From Styela clava (Eukaryota > Chordata > Ascidiacea > Stolidobranchia > Styelidae), in the NCBI RefSeq assembly GCF_964204865.1, contig NC_135252.1, positions 248,001-312,000 of the forward strand: a stretch of DNA of 64,000 nucleotides, in the 5' to 3' direction. The notes under the pieces were generated by a model. It saw only the letters and a program-made list of their open reading frames with translations. It had not been told where the DNA came from and made no database searches. The position numbers were made by a program, and so were the translations under genes. How positions within the stretch are numbered: the first letter of the stretch is position 1; every line of letters starts with the position of its first letter. Shown piece after piece: positions 36,106 to 48,414 of the stretch.

Positions 36106-36152
36106 GTTTAGACTTTAGAGCCAGTGAAGTTATACAGCCATTCAAACTCAAA

Positions 36153-36445
36153 TTCGCGACCCACTGCCCTATCTCGATCCGCTGCCCTGTCTCCCTCGCC
36201 TCGGCCAACTGCTCCACCTCCCTCAACCTTTCTATCCTCGACCCACCGTCATATCTCCCTCAACCTTCCTATCATCGACCCACTGTCCTATTCCTCCCAA
36301 CCTTACTATCCCCTTCAACCTTTTTATCCTCGACTAATTGCCCTATCTCCCTCAACTTTTCTATCCTCGATCCACTGCACTATCTGCTTCAAACTTCCCA
36401 CCCTCGACCCACTGTCCGACCTCCCTCAACTTACTCATCTTCCAT
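36153..36445. repeat. Pyrimidine-rich minisatellite, ~37-bp unit
   Basis: Units of the form cctcgacccactgtcctatc followed by tccctcaaccttcctat repeat about seven to eight times with variation. The plus strand is almost free of G outside the cgac motif. The overlapping Ser/Pro/Thr-rich frames come from the repeat. Confidence 0.85.
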
Positions 36446-36468
36446 CCACGACGCTATATCACTCAGTA

Positions 36469-37605
36469 CCTAACCTGACGGCGCTACAATCACGACTCGA
36501 TCGTCAGAATGAACTTTACCATCTTGCGACCAACTTCCATGTGTTATACTGGTCGAGTATGCAAATGAGATGATTCAATCGTACGTCGACAAAACATGAT
36601 TGACGGCATTCGTAAATGTAGGCTGGAATCTCAATTGGTAATCAATAACCATAATTAGTGCATTAAAAATGTGCTACTAATTAGACTACCGATGGCATCG
36701 GGTTTGGAGTCACTGTTTTTAATTTAATTTTAATTTTAACAGGCCATTCGATATCGACATATCTGAGTTTCTTTTCAGAAACTCATTCATTCAATGTCGC
36801 CTGTATTTCCGTGCAAGGCAAAACGATGAGGAAATATTCAAATATTTGTACACTTGGTCTTTTTCAACGAATGTTCTGCCATATCCTGTTGTATATACAA
36901 ACTTCTTTTACGTGACTGAGAAGGCTGAAAAGTCAAAAACAGTCGAAAATATAAGTCGCTCAGTGAGTGTAATCCCTTCCAAACTATTTTTAAGCCATGA
37001 AATGTTTTGTCGTAGCTAGCGTTGCCAACTGCCCTTTAATTCAGCGTATAGTCCCAAAATTGAGCTTATCTTATCTGCAACCTATTGAAGTTGCAAAGGA
37101 CGCAGCAGTTCGTACGTAATCTTTGGCATCGCTTTTACTATAAAACGTTGAAGAAAAATACTTTATACGGACCAGAGCACCATTGCTTATTTCGGATCAG
37201 CATCATATTGTCACAAGACTCACGACATGGCCAATTATTAAGGGAATAAAACGGCTTTTTTTTTTTTTTTTTGTTTTTTTTGTTTTTGTTTTTTGTTTTT
37301 GTTGAAATTTTTTTTTTGTTTTTTGTTTTTGTTTTTGTTGAAATTCAGAAAACTGTCATTCCCAACGAGAAACCATCAGTAGCCCAATTAGTAACACGTT
37401 TTTGGACTGCCAATTTTGGTTATTGTTTACCATTCGAGATTCCAGCCTACATATACGAATGCCGTCAATCATGTTTTGTCGACGTACGATTGAATCATCT
37501 CATTGGCATACACGACTAGTATAGCCCATGGAAGTTGGCCGCAAGATATTAAAGTTCAGTGTGGCGATCGGGTCGTGAGTAAAGCGCTGTTAGGTCAGGT
37601 AAGTC
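36469..37605. repeat. Inverted repeat, ~230-bp arms around a T-rich spacer
   Basis: The left arm (36469-36700) and right arm (37366-37605) are reverse complements with scattered mismatches. The core gattcaatcgtacgtcgac and its neighbour aaaacatgattgacggcatt are identical on both arms. The spacer holds a poly(T)/(T5G)n run at 37257-37345, itself a two-copy repeat. This could be two inverted copies of a SINE-like or MITE-like element. No internal promoter box was convincing. Confidence 0.75.
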
Positions 37606-37626
37606 TGTTCTGTCGAGCAGCTTAGA

Positions 37627-38555
37627 TTTCAAGGACAAAACTCACCAAATAAATAGTTTTGCTATACGAGTCTTGCGATGTCAACAATTCTATACAAGCA
37701 ATTTGTTCTATAGTCATCTTCAACATTTCCCCGCAGATTCGTCATCTGATATTGGCCTTTTCTTCAACATTTGGCTGGGAAGATTGCACCAACATCCATA
37801 TCTTCCTTCCAGCAAATTCCTTTGCCGTAGGAAAAATCTGGATAAGCCTATTGACTCTCAGTTTCCTTAGCCTTACAGTTTAAAAATCACGTCCATTGAT
37901 CATGGTGAAAACTTGTCCAATCAAGTCTTCATGCAATGCCCATTTTAACACGAAATTAAATTTCATTCATAAATGTGCGATTATCACGGTGGTTTGTCCA
38001 CTAATTGCCCACCTCTACGATAACAAAGATTCAGTATTATTCGAAATAGTTGGAAACACATTATTGCAACTAAATCCATATTCTTTTAACTTGCAAGAGC
38101 GGTTAGGCTGGTTACGACAAAACGAACAACTAAGTAACCAGAAAGAGAAAAGAGCTGTTAGAAAATCTTTTTGACGGAAAACAATACTGGAGCATAGACT
38201 CAAAAACGAACAAACATAGACTATTTTAGGGTTTGAAACTTCTAGACATATAGAACTATCCCATTGATCATTCAACTTTCTGTGATTTCTTTTTTAACAT
38301 TGAAAGGTTTTCTTTTTGATGAAATTTAAGAACATAACGACGGTATGAATACATTGCCTATGCATGATCATTATTTATAATTGTTAACTTTTACACACAG
38401 ATTGGCGCAAGCCCTATCAGTTTGTGGGGCCCACTGCGGCAGTATAGGTTGCGGTTGCTTAAGGCTGGCCCCACCTAAGGTCCCAGGTTGAAAACAATTA
38501 CCGCGAAAAGCACATCTAAATTGATATAGATTTCTACTTGAATATTTTGTATGTA
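37627..38555. repeat. Direct repeat copy B (~0.93 kb)
   Basis: Same orientation and content as copy A at 31208-32516, without its two extra blocks. It begins a few bases after the right arm of the inverted repeat. The open frames at 37659-37883 and 37896-38174 have no family resemblance. Confidence 0.8.
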
Positions 38556-40676
38556 TGAGTTGCAGTCGTGGTTGAAAACCGACAAGTACCACAGTTAATT
38601 GAGAACGATATTCGAAAACTTTGTGTCAGTAGTGTAATTGGAAGTTACCTATAGCGATGGAGAGGCTCGTGATTTCTATGTAGGATATTCAGTTTTGAGA
38701 GCTTGCGATAACCCAAATCAAAGAAGCGTACCAAGTTTAAATCGGCAGGCAACAATACCCAATATAGTCGCATTGTACAAATGCCAAATGCCTCATACAG
38801 TAGACAAATCCTTCAAGTGCACCAACAATCATTGGAAAATTTGTTAGCAGAGAGTGTAATTCATGTTAATATTGAAGAAAGAATTCTTTAGTTAATGTAC
38901 ATTCGCATATATTTCTTCTAGGGTTTTCCCAACGTTTGAAATAGTGTAAATCAGGTCATACATACAAAGACACCTATAGACTGCATAAGGCGGCAAATTA
39001 AGGTTAATGGCCTATCCATAGGTTGAAAGCAAGGCATTTATATATGTATATATTGTTTCAGTTATTCGAATTACGGCCAACAAAATAATATTTTACATTT
39101 ACAACGAAACCATTATTGAACAATATTTACGTGATTCATGACGATTTCAAAAAGCACTAGCTGCAATACATATATAAAACCCAATACAAAGAAACAGTTC
39201 CTAACAAAAGTGTCAATAACGATTCAAACTGAAAGAGCTAAATGTTGAGTTTTCCATGTGTATTGAATGTTTGCTCACCTGTTTTCCATTTTTCATTAAG
39301 TTGTGCATGTTTTGTACTGTTGTTGTTTCGTCGATTCAATTATTTATAAGTAAGTTACGTATTCTGAGCATTTTTCGACTTTGTTTTAACCATTGCAATT
39401 TATTTGTATTTTAGGTAAGATGTTAAATTTTAAATGCTGCATGGGCGCGCGTAAGCAAAATTAAGTACAACACACTCTGCTAAATAGCTTCATAATTTTA
39501 TAACTAACTTACTGTTTTCTGATAGATGAAGTTTACGTCAGCAAGTTGAATCTGCCATAAGTAAATTTTTTCTCAGGGTATGATTGAATTGAGTGTGTTC
39601 AATTTAATCATTTGCATATAACTTTTCTCACGAGGTTTTGGGGAAAAGTATAATTAACATTGCCTTACAACAGAATTTGTGGTAAAATAACGTAATTTGT
39701 ATAGTATATCCTGAACTTTTTATATGCCACTGCTTTGAAGTCAAGAATGTTCTAAAAAACGGCAATGTTAAGAAATAGACGTAAATCTATGAAGTAATTC
39801 ATAACATATTTATTTTCGTCCGAAATACCGGATGCGACTGCATAATTAATGTAACGTAACAACCTCTGTGCGGATTACCAACAGTTAATTACTAAGTCGA
39901 CACAAGTCTGGATGATAGGGCGTTTTAATTTATCTAATGAGTAAAAGGTGTTTTCTACGACGTTTCACAGTTGCCTTTCTCTTGAATATTTCATTGCGTT
40001 CTGATTGAAACATATATTGTATATATGGAAGATTTTTTCGTCTTCGAAGTTTGGTATATTATTTGGGCAACAGGAAGAACTTTGGGCTGTTGCGTAAATT
40101 GTGGAAACAGGAACAATATTATTTTTCACATTATGCATATATGGAGTGCAGAAGTTCATTATAGCAAATCGAAGAGCAGTTGAAAGAAAGCTAATAGTCA
40201 GCATCTTTGTATAGTTTAGAGATAAAGCTTACTACTGAAAGTGTATTTGGAAGTCATAGTATTGTAAATACTTTCTCATTTTCGAGAGAATAGCCAGTAA
40301 CCCTGTCTTCACATAGCAAAGGACAAAATGTTATAATATAAATAAAAAGACAACAATATCGCAAAAAATCTCAAATGTACCGAGTCATAGTATCACCACC
40401 TCATTACAAATTTGAGAGAACTGGCATCAACAATTTCATGTTGCCTTTCGCCGTTAAATCACGACCTACTTAAAATTACTAGGTGCTTATTTGATATATT
40501 TCTATTTGCGGATCGCAGATTGACAAATGAGAAGGAAGAAAGCGCAGCTAGCAATATAGTCGTATATGACTTTAAACGTATTTCCCACTGTACTATAGTA
40601 TTGGTGTATCCCTTGCGATTTAATTGCAATAGTTAATTGGTTTCTGTATACAGAGGATTCGTAGCAATTAATTGTT
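38556..40676. other. Upstream region of the LU-domain gene, nothing recognised
   Basis: Should contain the promoter of the gene starting at 40677. No frame, terminal repeat or RNA gene is supported. The frames at 38638-38847 and 39965-40204 are unconvincing. Confidence 0.35.
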
Positions 40677-43600
40677 ATGAACATGAAGACGGTATCTGTG
40701 ATGACAGTTTCGATGGTTATATTTGTTTGTCTAATGAAAATAGCTAAAGGTACTATATTTTTTTTTATTATGTCATATTACTTTATTAACGGCGGAAATC
40801 TCTGATTTGGTGGATTTGCCGCAAAAGTTTTTTTTCGTACCCGACCCGCAATTATTCTGCTTGTATTCTATGTTCCCTGTTCTGATCGGATAAAACAATG
40901 ATAATCTTATAGAGAAAACGTTTTGCGTTGAGATATTCAATTGTAATGACTGAGCATTATGAAATTCCACCTTGCCTACCTATAAGCTGGTTAGTTATGT
41001 AAAAAATCGTGGCAACACTTACATTCACCAAATTTACTTTGAAAACATATTTTTGGCTCTTTGGCATTTTTGATACACCCCCTTTCTAATATAATCAAAT
41101 GTAAAATTACGTTTAAACGTCTTCGAGCATGATGTTCCATCCACCAGCATATATGTAGCCTACTTGAAACTGAGAAAAATCCAATGAACACCGAGTTCAC
41201 AGAAATGGTTATCCGACAGCCGGATGAATGAACTTCGACTGCTAATGTATTGGATAAGATTACTAATGGGAATAAAACCGCAAATTTTGTGCTTCGTAAT
41301 GCATGCCTAGTATTGAGCGCCATTATGGCACAGATCAAATAATGTATAATTTTGACCTCAATATGCTATACTCATATTTTCCGAATTCCACCGATATTGC
41401 CCAATTACTTTTTTTAATTTATTTATACCAGACAATGCTTCGGTGTGTGGTTTATAAATTACACACGAGGTGAATGTTAATAAAATAGTATTAACACGAA
41501 CGAACATAATTTTGGTAAAAAACTTGAAACGTTTAACTGCCTGCGGGATTTTTCCAATGCAATTACGGCTGTTAAAAATGATCAAACCTATTGAAAAATA
41601 ATGAATTGGTTTGTCTTTGTAATTTTAAGTTCTCATCAATTATCTTCGGATGGATTTCATTTGGTTATCTGTCGTTGTATACCAAGTCGATAAATTCAAC
41701 TCGGGTCTAATAGAAAATTACTAGCTGAATAATAAGTTCCTCAAAATCTGACACATTTACTCATGTTTTGTAGCCCTGAGATGTTACGAGTGCGTAAACG
41801 CGGCAAGTGAAAGTGAATGTAGCTGGAAAACTCGGACATGTGAAGTCGATCAGGTAAAGTGACTTTTGCTTAAATAGTCTTCTAGACTTATATTCATTCC
41901 GGATAGTTAGCAAAGCATCCATATCTAATATTTATGATCCATCACCACACATATATATATATTTTTTAATTTAGTATACAAGATAAGCAGCAATTATTTT
42001 TATTGTGCAAAGTGCTAATCTCGTATAGTAAATAAAAAAAAATGTTTATGAGTTTCAAATACTATTACAATTTCTGTAATTCGAACATAAGCCGTTGCCC
42101 AGTTGTCACACTCATATCATGCGTAATTTTACAACAAAGAAAATTTACCTTGGCAAGTAGCCTATTATTAGCTTGCATTCGTGATAATTTTTCAACGTTC
42201 CGGCACTCGCAAATGTATTTTCAGGAGATGCCGAATGGTTTTGCTTCGTTGTTAAGATATTTTTTTTCACAAAAAAAGTATTTCTAACCATGATAAGCTG
42301 TGACAATTTTAAAATTCTCTATTATTTTGCAGGAAATGTGTTATACCGAAATTCGTAATTACGGTGACAGAGTATCGATCACGAAATCTTGTTATCAGGG
42401 AAAGGCTTGTGCTATACTTGCTTCTCAAAACTCACACGAGTGTCCGAGAGTTTGTTCTCTTTGTTGCGAGGGAAATTTGTGCAACAAAAAAGGACCTTCG
42501 GCTTGTGGATGTAACTTAGGTGAGTCTCGATTTACGCAAACCTCCGGAATGATGTGTGCAATTTTATACCAAGAAATACCAATTTTTATCTTTCAATCGT
42601 TTTTTCTCCTAATTTCATAGTTTCGGTCTCGCAACTACCAACGACGACAGTGCCAAGGACAACAAGAAGAAAAAGGAAAAAACCAACCCGCCGAACTCCC
42701 ACAAGAACGAGAACAACTAAAAGTAAGAATTCCGACCATTGCAAAAAAGAATGCATAAATATATAAAACTGTACTTCATCTCCTAAAACAAATTTTACAT
42801 GAAAATAATGTTGTCGTTATTACAGGTGATTATTTTCGGTCGTTAATAAAAGTTAGCAGACCATTGTATTACCATTTATTTACAGGGCCAAAAACATGTG
42901 AAGAGTCCTCATTTGTGCCCATTCCGGAAACATCTGGGCATCTGGAGTGTGGCACTGCGGAAAAATCGGACTACGTAAGGAAGCTTTTTAATATTTTAAC
43001 AAGAATTTGTTGCCAAACAATATGCTGATGATTTTATCTCTTAGTTTTCCGTGATTTGTGTTACGTATACAATGCAGCATTATACGTAGTGAAGTTTTAG
43101 ATCAATCTGAAATACCTCCTCGCCACAATTACGCTTTCTTGGTGTGAGATATACTGCCTGGTGTCTGATAAAACTGCAAGCTAACCACGCCACAGTCTCG
43201 CGTGCTTTCCCTTGTTCAAAATATGAAAGGTTAAATTAATAATGCATTTGCAGATAAACAAAAAACACGCCTAAGTGTTCGCGCTAATGAATTCAAACCA
43301 CAAGAAAACGCTAACTATGAATTTCATTCAAATTTCAGCACGAAGCTAACGTTATCATTTTCACAAAGTATTGTGCTTATTAAAACAACAAAGAATTTGT
43401 TAGTAGAAATAACAAACGTGAAACTATAGGTCCATGTCATATTAATTACCTATATATTTGAATATGTTCTTTTGATTTTCAGAATATATGTTCTCTTTCT
43501 TCTGAACAAGTAATTAACAAAGGTCTCATTCGGTATCTCCACTTGAGCATATCCGACCAAAGCACTCCATTCAAAACCTATCATCAGTGTAGATATAGCA

Positions 43601-44919
43601 TAGATGGAGCCAGTTTATCAACCACAAGCGAAGACTTTGACGATCCTAATAAACCTATCAATTTGGTGTGTATCAACATGACATCATCTGAAATCAGTGT
43701 CCCAGCCGACGCGAATATTAAGAAGAGTGCTGAAACGAAATCAGATGAGAATCAAGAAAAGCAATTCGAATGCTTTGTCGACGATATGTCCGTGATGACG
43801 ATGTTCAATGAAAGTATGTTACATGATTATGGATCAGCAGAAAACGTTGATCATGCTGAAACAGAAAATCTGAAAGCCATAATGGAGCTGCGTAAAATAT
43901 GTCAGAGTAGGATATTTTCGGTTCAATGCTACATTGCACAGAAGCCTCCCACAACAATTCTTGTTACAACGCAGAAACTGACCACGAAGCCGAATGAAAC
44001 GACAATATATGTTTCATCAACTGTACAGGCAACAACACAAGTCAATCAAACTAGCGCAGTGGCCATTACTGCAAAAATTCAAGCCGCTGCCGTTCCTACT
44101 TGGGGCATATCGATGATTGCTGTGGGCGGGGCACTGCTCGGAATATTTTTACTTGTAGTGCTTTTAAGACAGGTGAGATAATAATATATGATGTAATTAG
44201 GCCTGGGCATTTCGAATCGAATACTCGAGTCGAACCGAATAGTAAATTATTCGAATCGATTCAGACGGGACTTTCGAATCACCGCCATCTTTTTTTTTGT
44301 CCGCCCGCAGGTCGAGATTAAGCCCTCATTTTTTCATTCATGTCAAATATTTAAAAATCAATTCTGACATATATTTATATATATATATATTTCTTCTGAG
44401 TGAGTAATTGATGAAACATGTCAGCGAACTGTCTGGGTGATAGATTACGTGTTTCACTAATTTATGTGTCTGGACCCATTACAATTAAACAGTCAATACG
44501 ACTACATGTCTTCCAAGCATTTGAGAGATTCGATTTAAAAAATATTCGATTCGATTCTGAAATCATTAGATATTCAAAAATGTCCAGCCCTAGATGTAAT
44601 ACAAGACGACGAATAATCACATGATTAATTCAATGATATATGAAAATCATAATTTGAGACTAGAACATACAAGTGTGCACGCGACGAAACCAGTATGAAA
44701 ACAACATATTACAATATAAAGTAAAAAATTATTACACCTATTTATTTTCAAAAATACAAAGGTTTCACATTTTTTTCTCTTTTTAATATTGGTTAAAAGT
44801 TATGAAATACTCGTGAGTGAATTTTCTATTATATTTTACAGTGTGGCAAATCGGGATTTTATCGCATACATATGAGGAAAAAGAAGAAAGTATCCCCGAA
44901 ACACAAAGTAAACGCGTGA
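40677..44919 (+). CDS. Ly6/uPAR-like (LU) domain type I membrane protein, unassigned (432 aa, 7 exons)
   Basis: Coding exons: 40677-40749, 41774-41853, 42333-42519, 42621-42722, 42886-42974, 43483-44172 and 44842-44919; all phases agree. Residues 1-24 are a likely signal peptide. Residues 26-111 form a Cys-rich domain starting LRCYEC and ending CCEGNLCN, the hallmark of the three-finger LU fold. A Thr/Arg/Lys linker follows with TTRRKRKKPTRR (127-138), a possible furin-type site. A second extracellular region (about 149-315) has spaced Cys residues and resembles nothing I know. A Thr/Ser-rich stalk with N-glycosylation sequons comes next, then a membrane segment at about 384-405 starting WGISMIAVGG. 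The basic tail is encoded partly by the last exon (RKKKKVSPKHK). I infer a cell-surface receptor or adhesion protein; ligand and role are unknown. Upstream exons cannot be excluded. Confidence 0.8.
44198..44592. mobile_element. Non-autonomous hAT element, 395 bp, in intron 6 of the LU-domain gene
   Basis: Flanked by a perfect 8-bp duplication GATGTAAT (44190-44197 and 44593-44600). The ends are TAGGCCTGGGCATTTCGAAT and, on the minus strand, TAGGGCTGGACATTTTTGAA. It contains many attcgaatcga blocks near both ends and has no coding capacity. Confidence 0.9.
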
Positions 44920-45082
44920 ATACGTTGAAATATTATTATTTTGAAATGCCTCAATATTTTAACTCTGAAGTCGAGTGCTTGATGTGTGAAGTCATGGTAA
45001 CACGGCACCACGTACAAATATACGTCACCACATAAGTTGCCTATCAACAAAGAAGTTCGGTGCTCAGCAGACTCTTTTTCTT

Positions 45083-45088
45083 AATAAA
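45083..45088 (+). promoter_or_regulatory. Probable polyadenylation signal of the LU-domain gene
   Basis: AATAAA lies about 165 bases after the stop codon. A second AATAAA follows near 45116. Confidence 0.5.
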
Positions 45089-45221
45089 AATTATCATTTC
45101 TTTTTATTCGATGGCAATAAAATAGTAAATCACAAAGGATGTAAATCTTATAGTTAATAAGTTTGTTCTACTCAGACTTGTAAAAATACTCAAACTTTCC
45201 AAGGGAAATATAATAGGGCAG

Positions 45222-45300
45222 GGTTCTTCAAACGTTTTTATCACGGTCCACTTGACACGTGCAAATTTTTTCGTAACCCTCTAAATTCTAAAATGAAGTA
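45222..45300. mobile_element. hAT-like left end (CAGGGTTCTTCAAACG)
   Basis: The sequence cagggttcttcaaacgtttt followed by tatcacggtccac resembles a hAT terminus. No partner end or target duplication was found. Confidence 0.45.
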
Positions 45301-47048
45301 AAATTTAATAACACAAAAAGTATTAAGAAAAATGTTAATACCTCTAATAGGACCAATGTGTTTAAATATTCTAGCACAAAAGATCGAATCTTGGCTCTAT
45401 TGCGATGGGTCTCAGTAATGGTTTCAAATCTTTTAAATCTAATCAATATTTTGCTTCAACATAATTTAGTGTCGATTTTACCACAACCCCCTGAGTCCAA
45501 CGCAAGGTCGAGACCTCCAGTTTGAAGAGCTTTGTAATAGATGACAGAAAAGCCATGAAAATCATCCTCACCCGAAAAATATTGATATTTGGCATATAAA
45601 ACTTTAGGCAAATTACGTTTAAAATATGTATGTATATATTCTGAAAATACAAAACTCGACACGTGAAACAAACTTTTTTTACAACCTTCCAAAAACAATC
45701 AAAAGTATAATATTTGGAAAACAAATCTGGATCAAATCGAGTGTATTTTTATAAGTTATTTGTATCTTAACTTTAATTTATGACTCTCTTCTATAGATGA
45801 TGATTTGAAAATGAGGGGCGATTATGTTCACGGCTTCATTTGTTTTCAATTTGAATGTGTAACAACCGCCAAAGTCGAAAGTACAAGCGATTTAACCAGT
45901 AAAGTCGCAAGTAGAAATTTGATTGCCACGGATTAACAGGGTATATAAACAGTTTACAATGATTAAATAAAAATGATCTTGGGACTTCATAGCGGGGACA
46001 GTATGTCATAAATTACTCGACGGTTTCGTTTCCCAAGCAAATGTCACGACATCCATTGTCGTGCCAGCCAATTTTGTGCAGATAATATAGTTCAAACGAC
46101 AGTGGCCTGTTTGTAGTTTGAAAAAGAAAAAATTCATATCTTCGAGATAATTTACTAGGAATGTGATCTTTAAACCGACGGGAAGAATCATTTGGGGGGG
46201 GGGGGGATGGAAAGGATTATTCAGTTGGTCTTAATTGGGTGGAGATTCTTCAGTTGACTCCGTTTCCTAACTGAAGAATATCCTCCTCCCCTAACCCACC
46301 TAAGCCGATAATACCAGTTGATCCTTTATTTGATCTGGTGAATACCAGTTGATCCTTCATTTGACCTGGACTAATTATTTGGTAGGGTTAGATGGTCTTA
46401 GTTGGGGTGAAGATTCTACAGGTCTCAGTTGGAGGGGGGAATTCTCCAGTTGATCCATTAATTATTCCAATCAATTTTGCACTTTGACTTGATAATTGAC
46501 TTCGCTTCGTTTTTCGAAAGTATGATGACTGAAGTTACACTATTTTCTTGCATTGTTGCTTTTTTACTAGTTTATCTGCAGCAATCTTAACATGTTCCGG
46601 GATCCTCGCAAAATCTACGAAAATATTTTTACTCCTGAGGGAAGATGGAATAGTTTTGAATTTGAAAAATTAGTATATGACCTACAGAGAGTTTATTTTT
46701 AATCTCTGTAAAAAGTCCAGACAATCGGTTGAAATTTAAAAATTTGACGGTCAACGAAAAACTATCCATATACACATCGTAAAGTTCAGTTGTGAACGAA
46801 CTTAACATTATGTCAAATGTAAACATATTTGAAACATCGTGCTTTAAAATACAAAATGAAGAACAATTAAGTCAAATTTCGTTTAATTGTGTACCGGCTC
46901 TTCAGTTACCGCCGTGGAAAATTGAACTTCAAATATATACTGATTCATCGCTTGCTAAAATTCTATCAAAAACAAATTTCTTACCTAAGTGAAACAAGCA
47001 TATGATGAATATATTTCCGATAATTACGGTCAGTACCTATTAATTTAT
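45301..47048. other. Intergenic DNA with short repeats
   Basis: A run of about 13 G lies near 46194-46207. A two-copy 29-bp repeat based on taccagttgatcctt lies near 46312-46360, inside a wider block of cagttgat/cttagttgg variants. No frame has family resemblance. Confidence 0.4.
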
Positions 47049-47640
47049 ACAACGGATGGATCAACGGCGGATACGGGTTAACAAATTTAATCTTTCATCA
47101 CATTTGTGTGTTGCCTGTTCTATATGAGCATTGTACGTCAACTTATTGTTGAATACAACGCCAAGGTATTTATATTCGAATTAAATAGGCAATTCCTGTC
47201 CATCAATGTAGATATGTATTGGTAGTGGCTTAGGTGATCTTGAAAATAATACAGCACACGATTTTGTCATCGAAATGTTAAATCCTAACGCGTGACACCA
47301 CGAACTGATTTGATTTAGTGTCGTTTGTATGTCTGATAAATCTCCCAAGTGGCACAACCGTCAGCAAATGTTTTGGACGTCGTGGAAATATTTTCGGCAG
47401 ATCATTTGTCACAATTGTAAATGGCAATGAACGCTTCCTTGAACACTATACCCTTTCCGATTTAAAATTGTTAGAATACGTAGATCTAAGACGTACATTC
47501 TGGGAAGACCGGTTTGATAAAAAGGACTTTATCCAAGATAAGATTCGACCCCTTATAGTTATACCAAGGTTATGAAGTTTGTAAATTAGTCCTTCACTCA
47601 CGCCAAACCATATGATATATATATATATATGTTTTTTCAA
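47049..47640 (-). pseudogene. LINE reverse transcriptase fragment
   Basis: On the minus strand the segment reads GLIYKLHNLGI and LSWIKSFLSNRSSQ. After frame breaks it continues SWCHALGFNISMTKSC and EYKYLGVVFNNKL. This order (fingers/palm, then the region after the catalytic FADD, then YLGV) matches a LINE reverse transcriptase. The catalytic block itself is lost or scrambled. The fragment differs from the element at 1-2332. Confidence 0.7.
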
Positions 47641-48073
47641 TATACCGATAAACATTACAAAGGCGTGTGGCAGACTAATATTATTATATTATCCAATGTT
47701 GATCTATTTGCTCTGAACCCAGATTTGTGTTCAACTGGCCAGGAAACCATTCCAATCCGTTCCATATTTTTGTTCCGCCATTCGTTCCAAAACTTTACAA
47801 AGATTACTCGTAAGTTATAAGGCGATGCGACGAAGGAGAACTATTCTTCTTCCCTCATCCGGTATCAAAATCGAATGCTATCACTGCCACGCACTCGCCC
47901 CCAGGCCCACGATCGGTTAAAAAGCTGTAACAAGGTTGGAAGCATTCCTGTTGTAGTCATGAAACATAGGGTAACCTGTTTGATATTGGTCTGGCGCTGT
48001 GCTTTTACGCGATTCGAGCACGTTTTTAATTCGTGCCAACCGGTAGTAAACGGAACATTCAGACAGTTCTTAT

Positions 48074-48414
48074 ACCGTGATTCCCCGAAAATAAGCCTGT
48101 GACTTATTTCAATTTTCTTCCGAAAAATAACACTAAGGCTTATTTTTGAGGAATGTCTTGTATAATATTTTAATTTATCAAAATCAAAATTACAAAGAAG
48201 AGAATTACGAGATTTTCAAATATACAAAATATGAAAACCGATATCCACTTACTCATGAATAACACGCTTTATTCAAAATAATTGCAAAACATAGATTATC
48301 AATCATTTAAAACGTGTCGGAGAGATTTCTTGCTATCGACTAAATCAAAAAAAAAATCGCGTTATTGGCTAGGTCTTATTTTCAGGGTGGGTCATATTTT
48401 CGGGGAAAACACGG
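48074..48414. mobile_element. Complete MITE of the CCGTG...CCCCGAAAATAAG family, 341 bp
   Basis: The left end reads ACCGTGATTCCCCGAAAATA. The right end on the minus strand reads CCGTGTTTTCCCCGAAAATA. The first ~135 bases match the element end at 24175-24311. A clear target duplication was not visible. No coding capacity. Confidence 0.75.

Noticed and set aside
36093..36573. Ser/Pro/Thr-rich overlapping frames that look mucin-like
   Set aside because: They are read through the pyrimidine-rich minisatellite in two frames, as expected of repeat DNA.
38638..38847. 69-codon frame MEVTYSDGEARDFYVGYS
   Set aside because: Looks protein-like in composition but has no family match, no flanking exons and follows a repeat copy.
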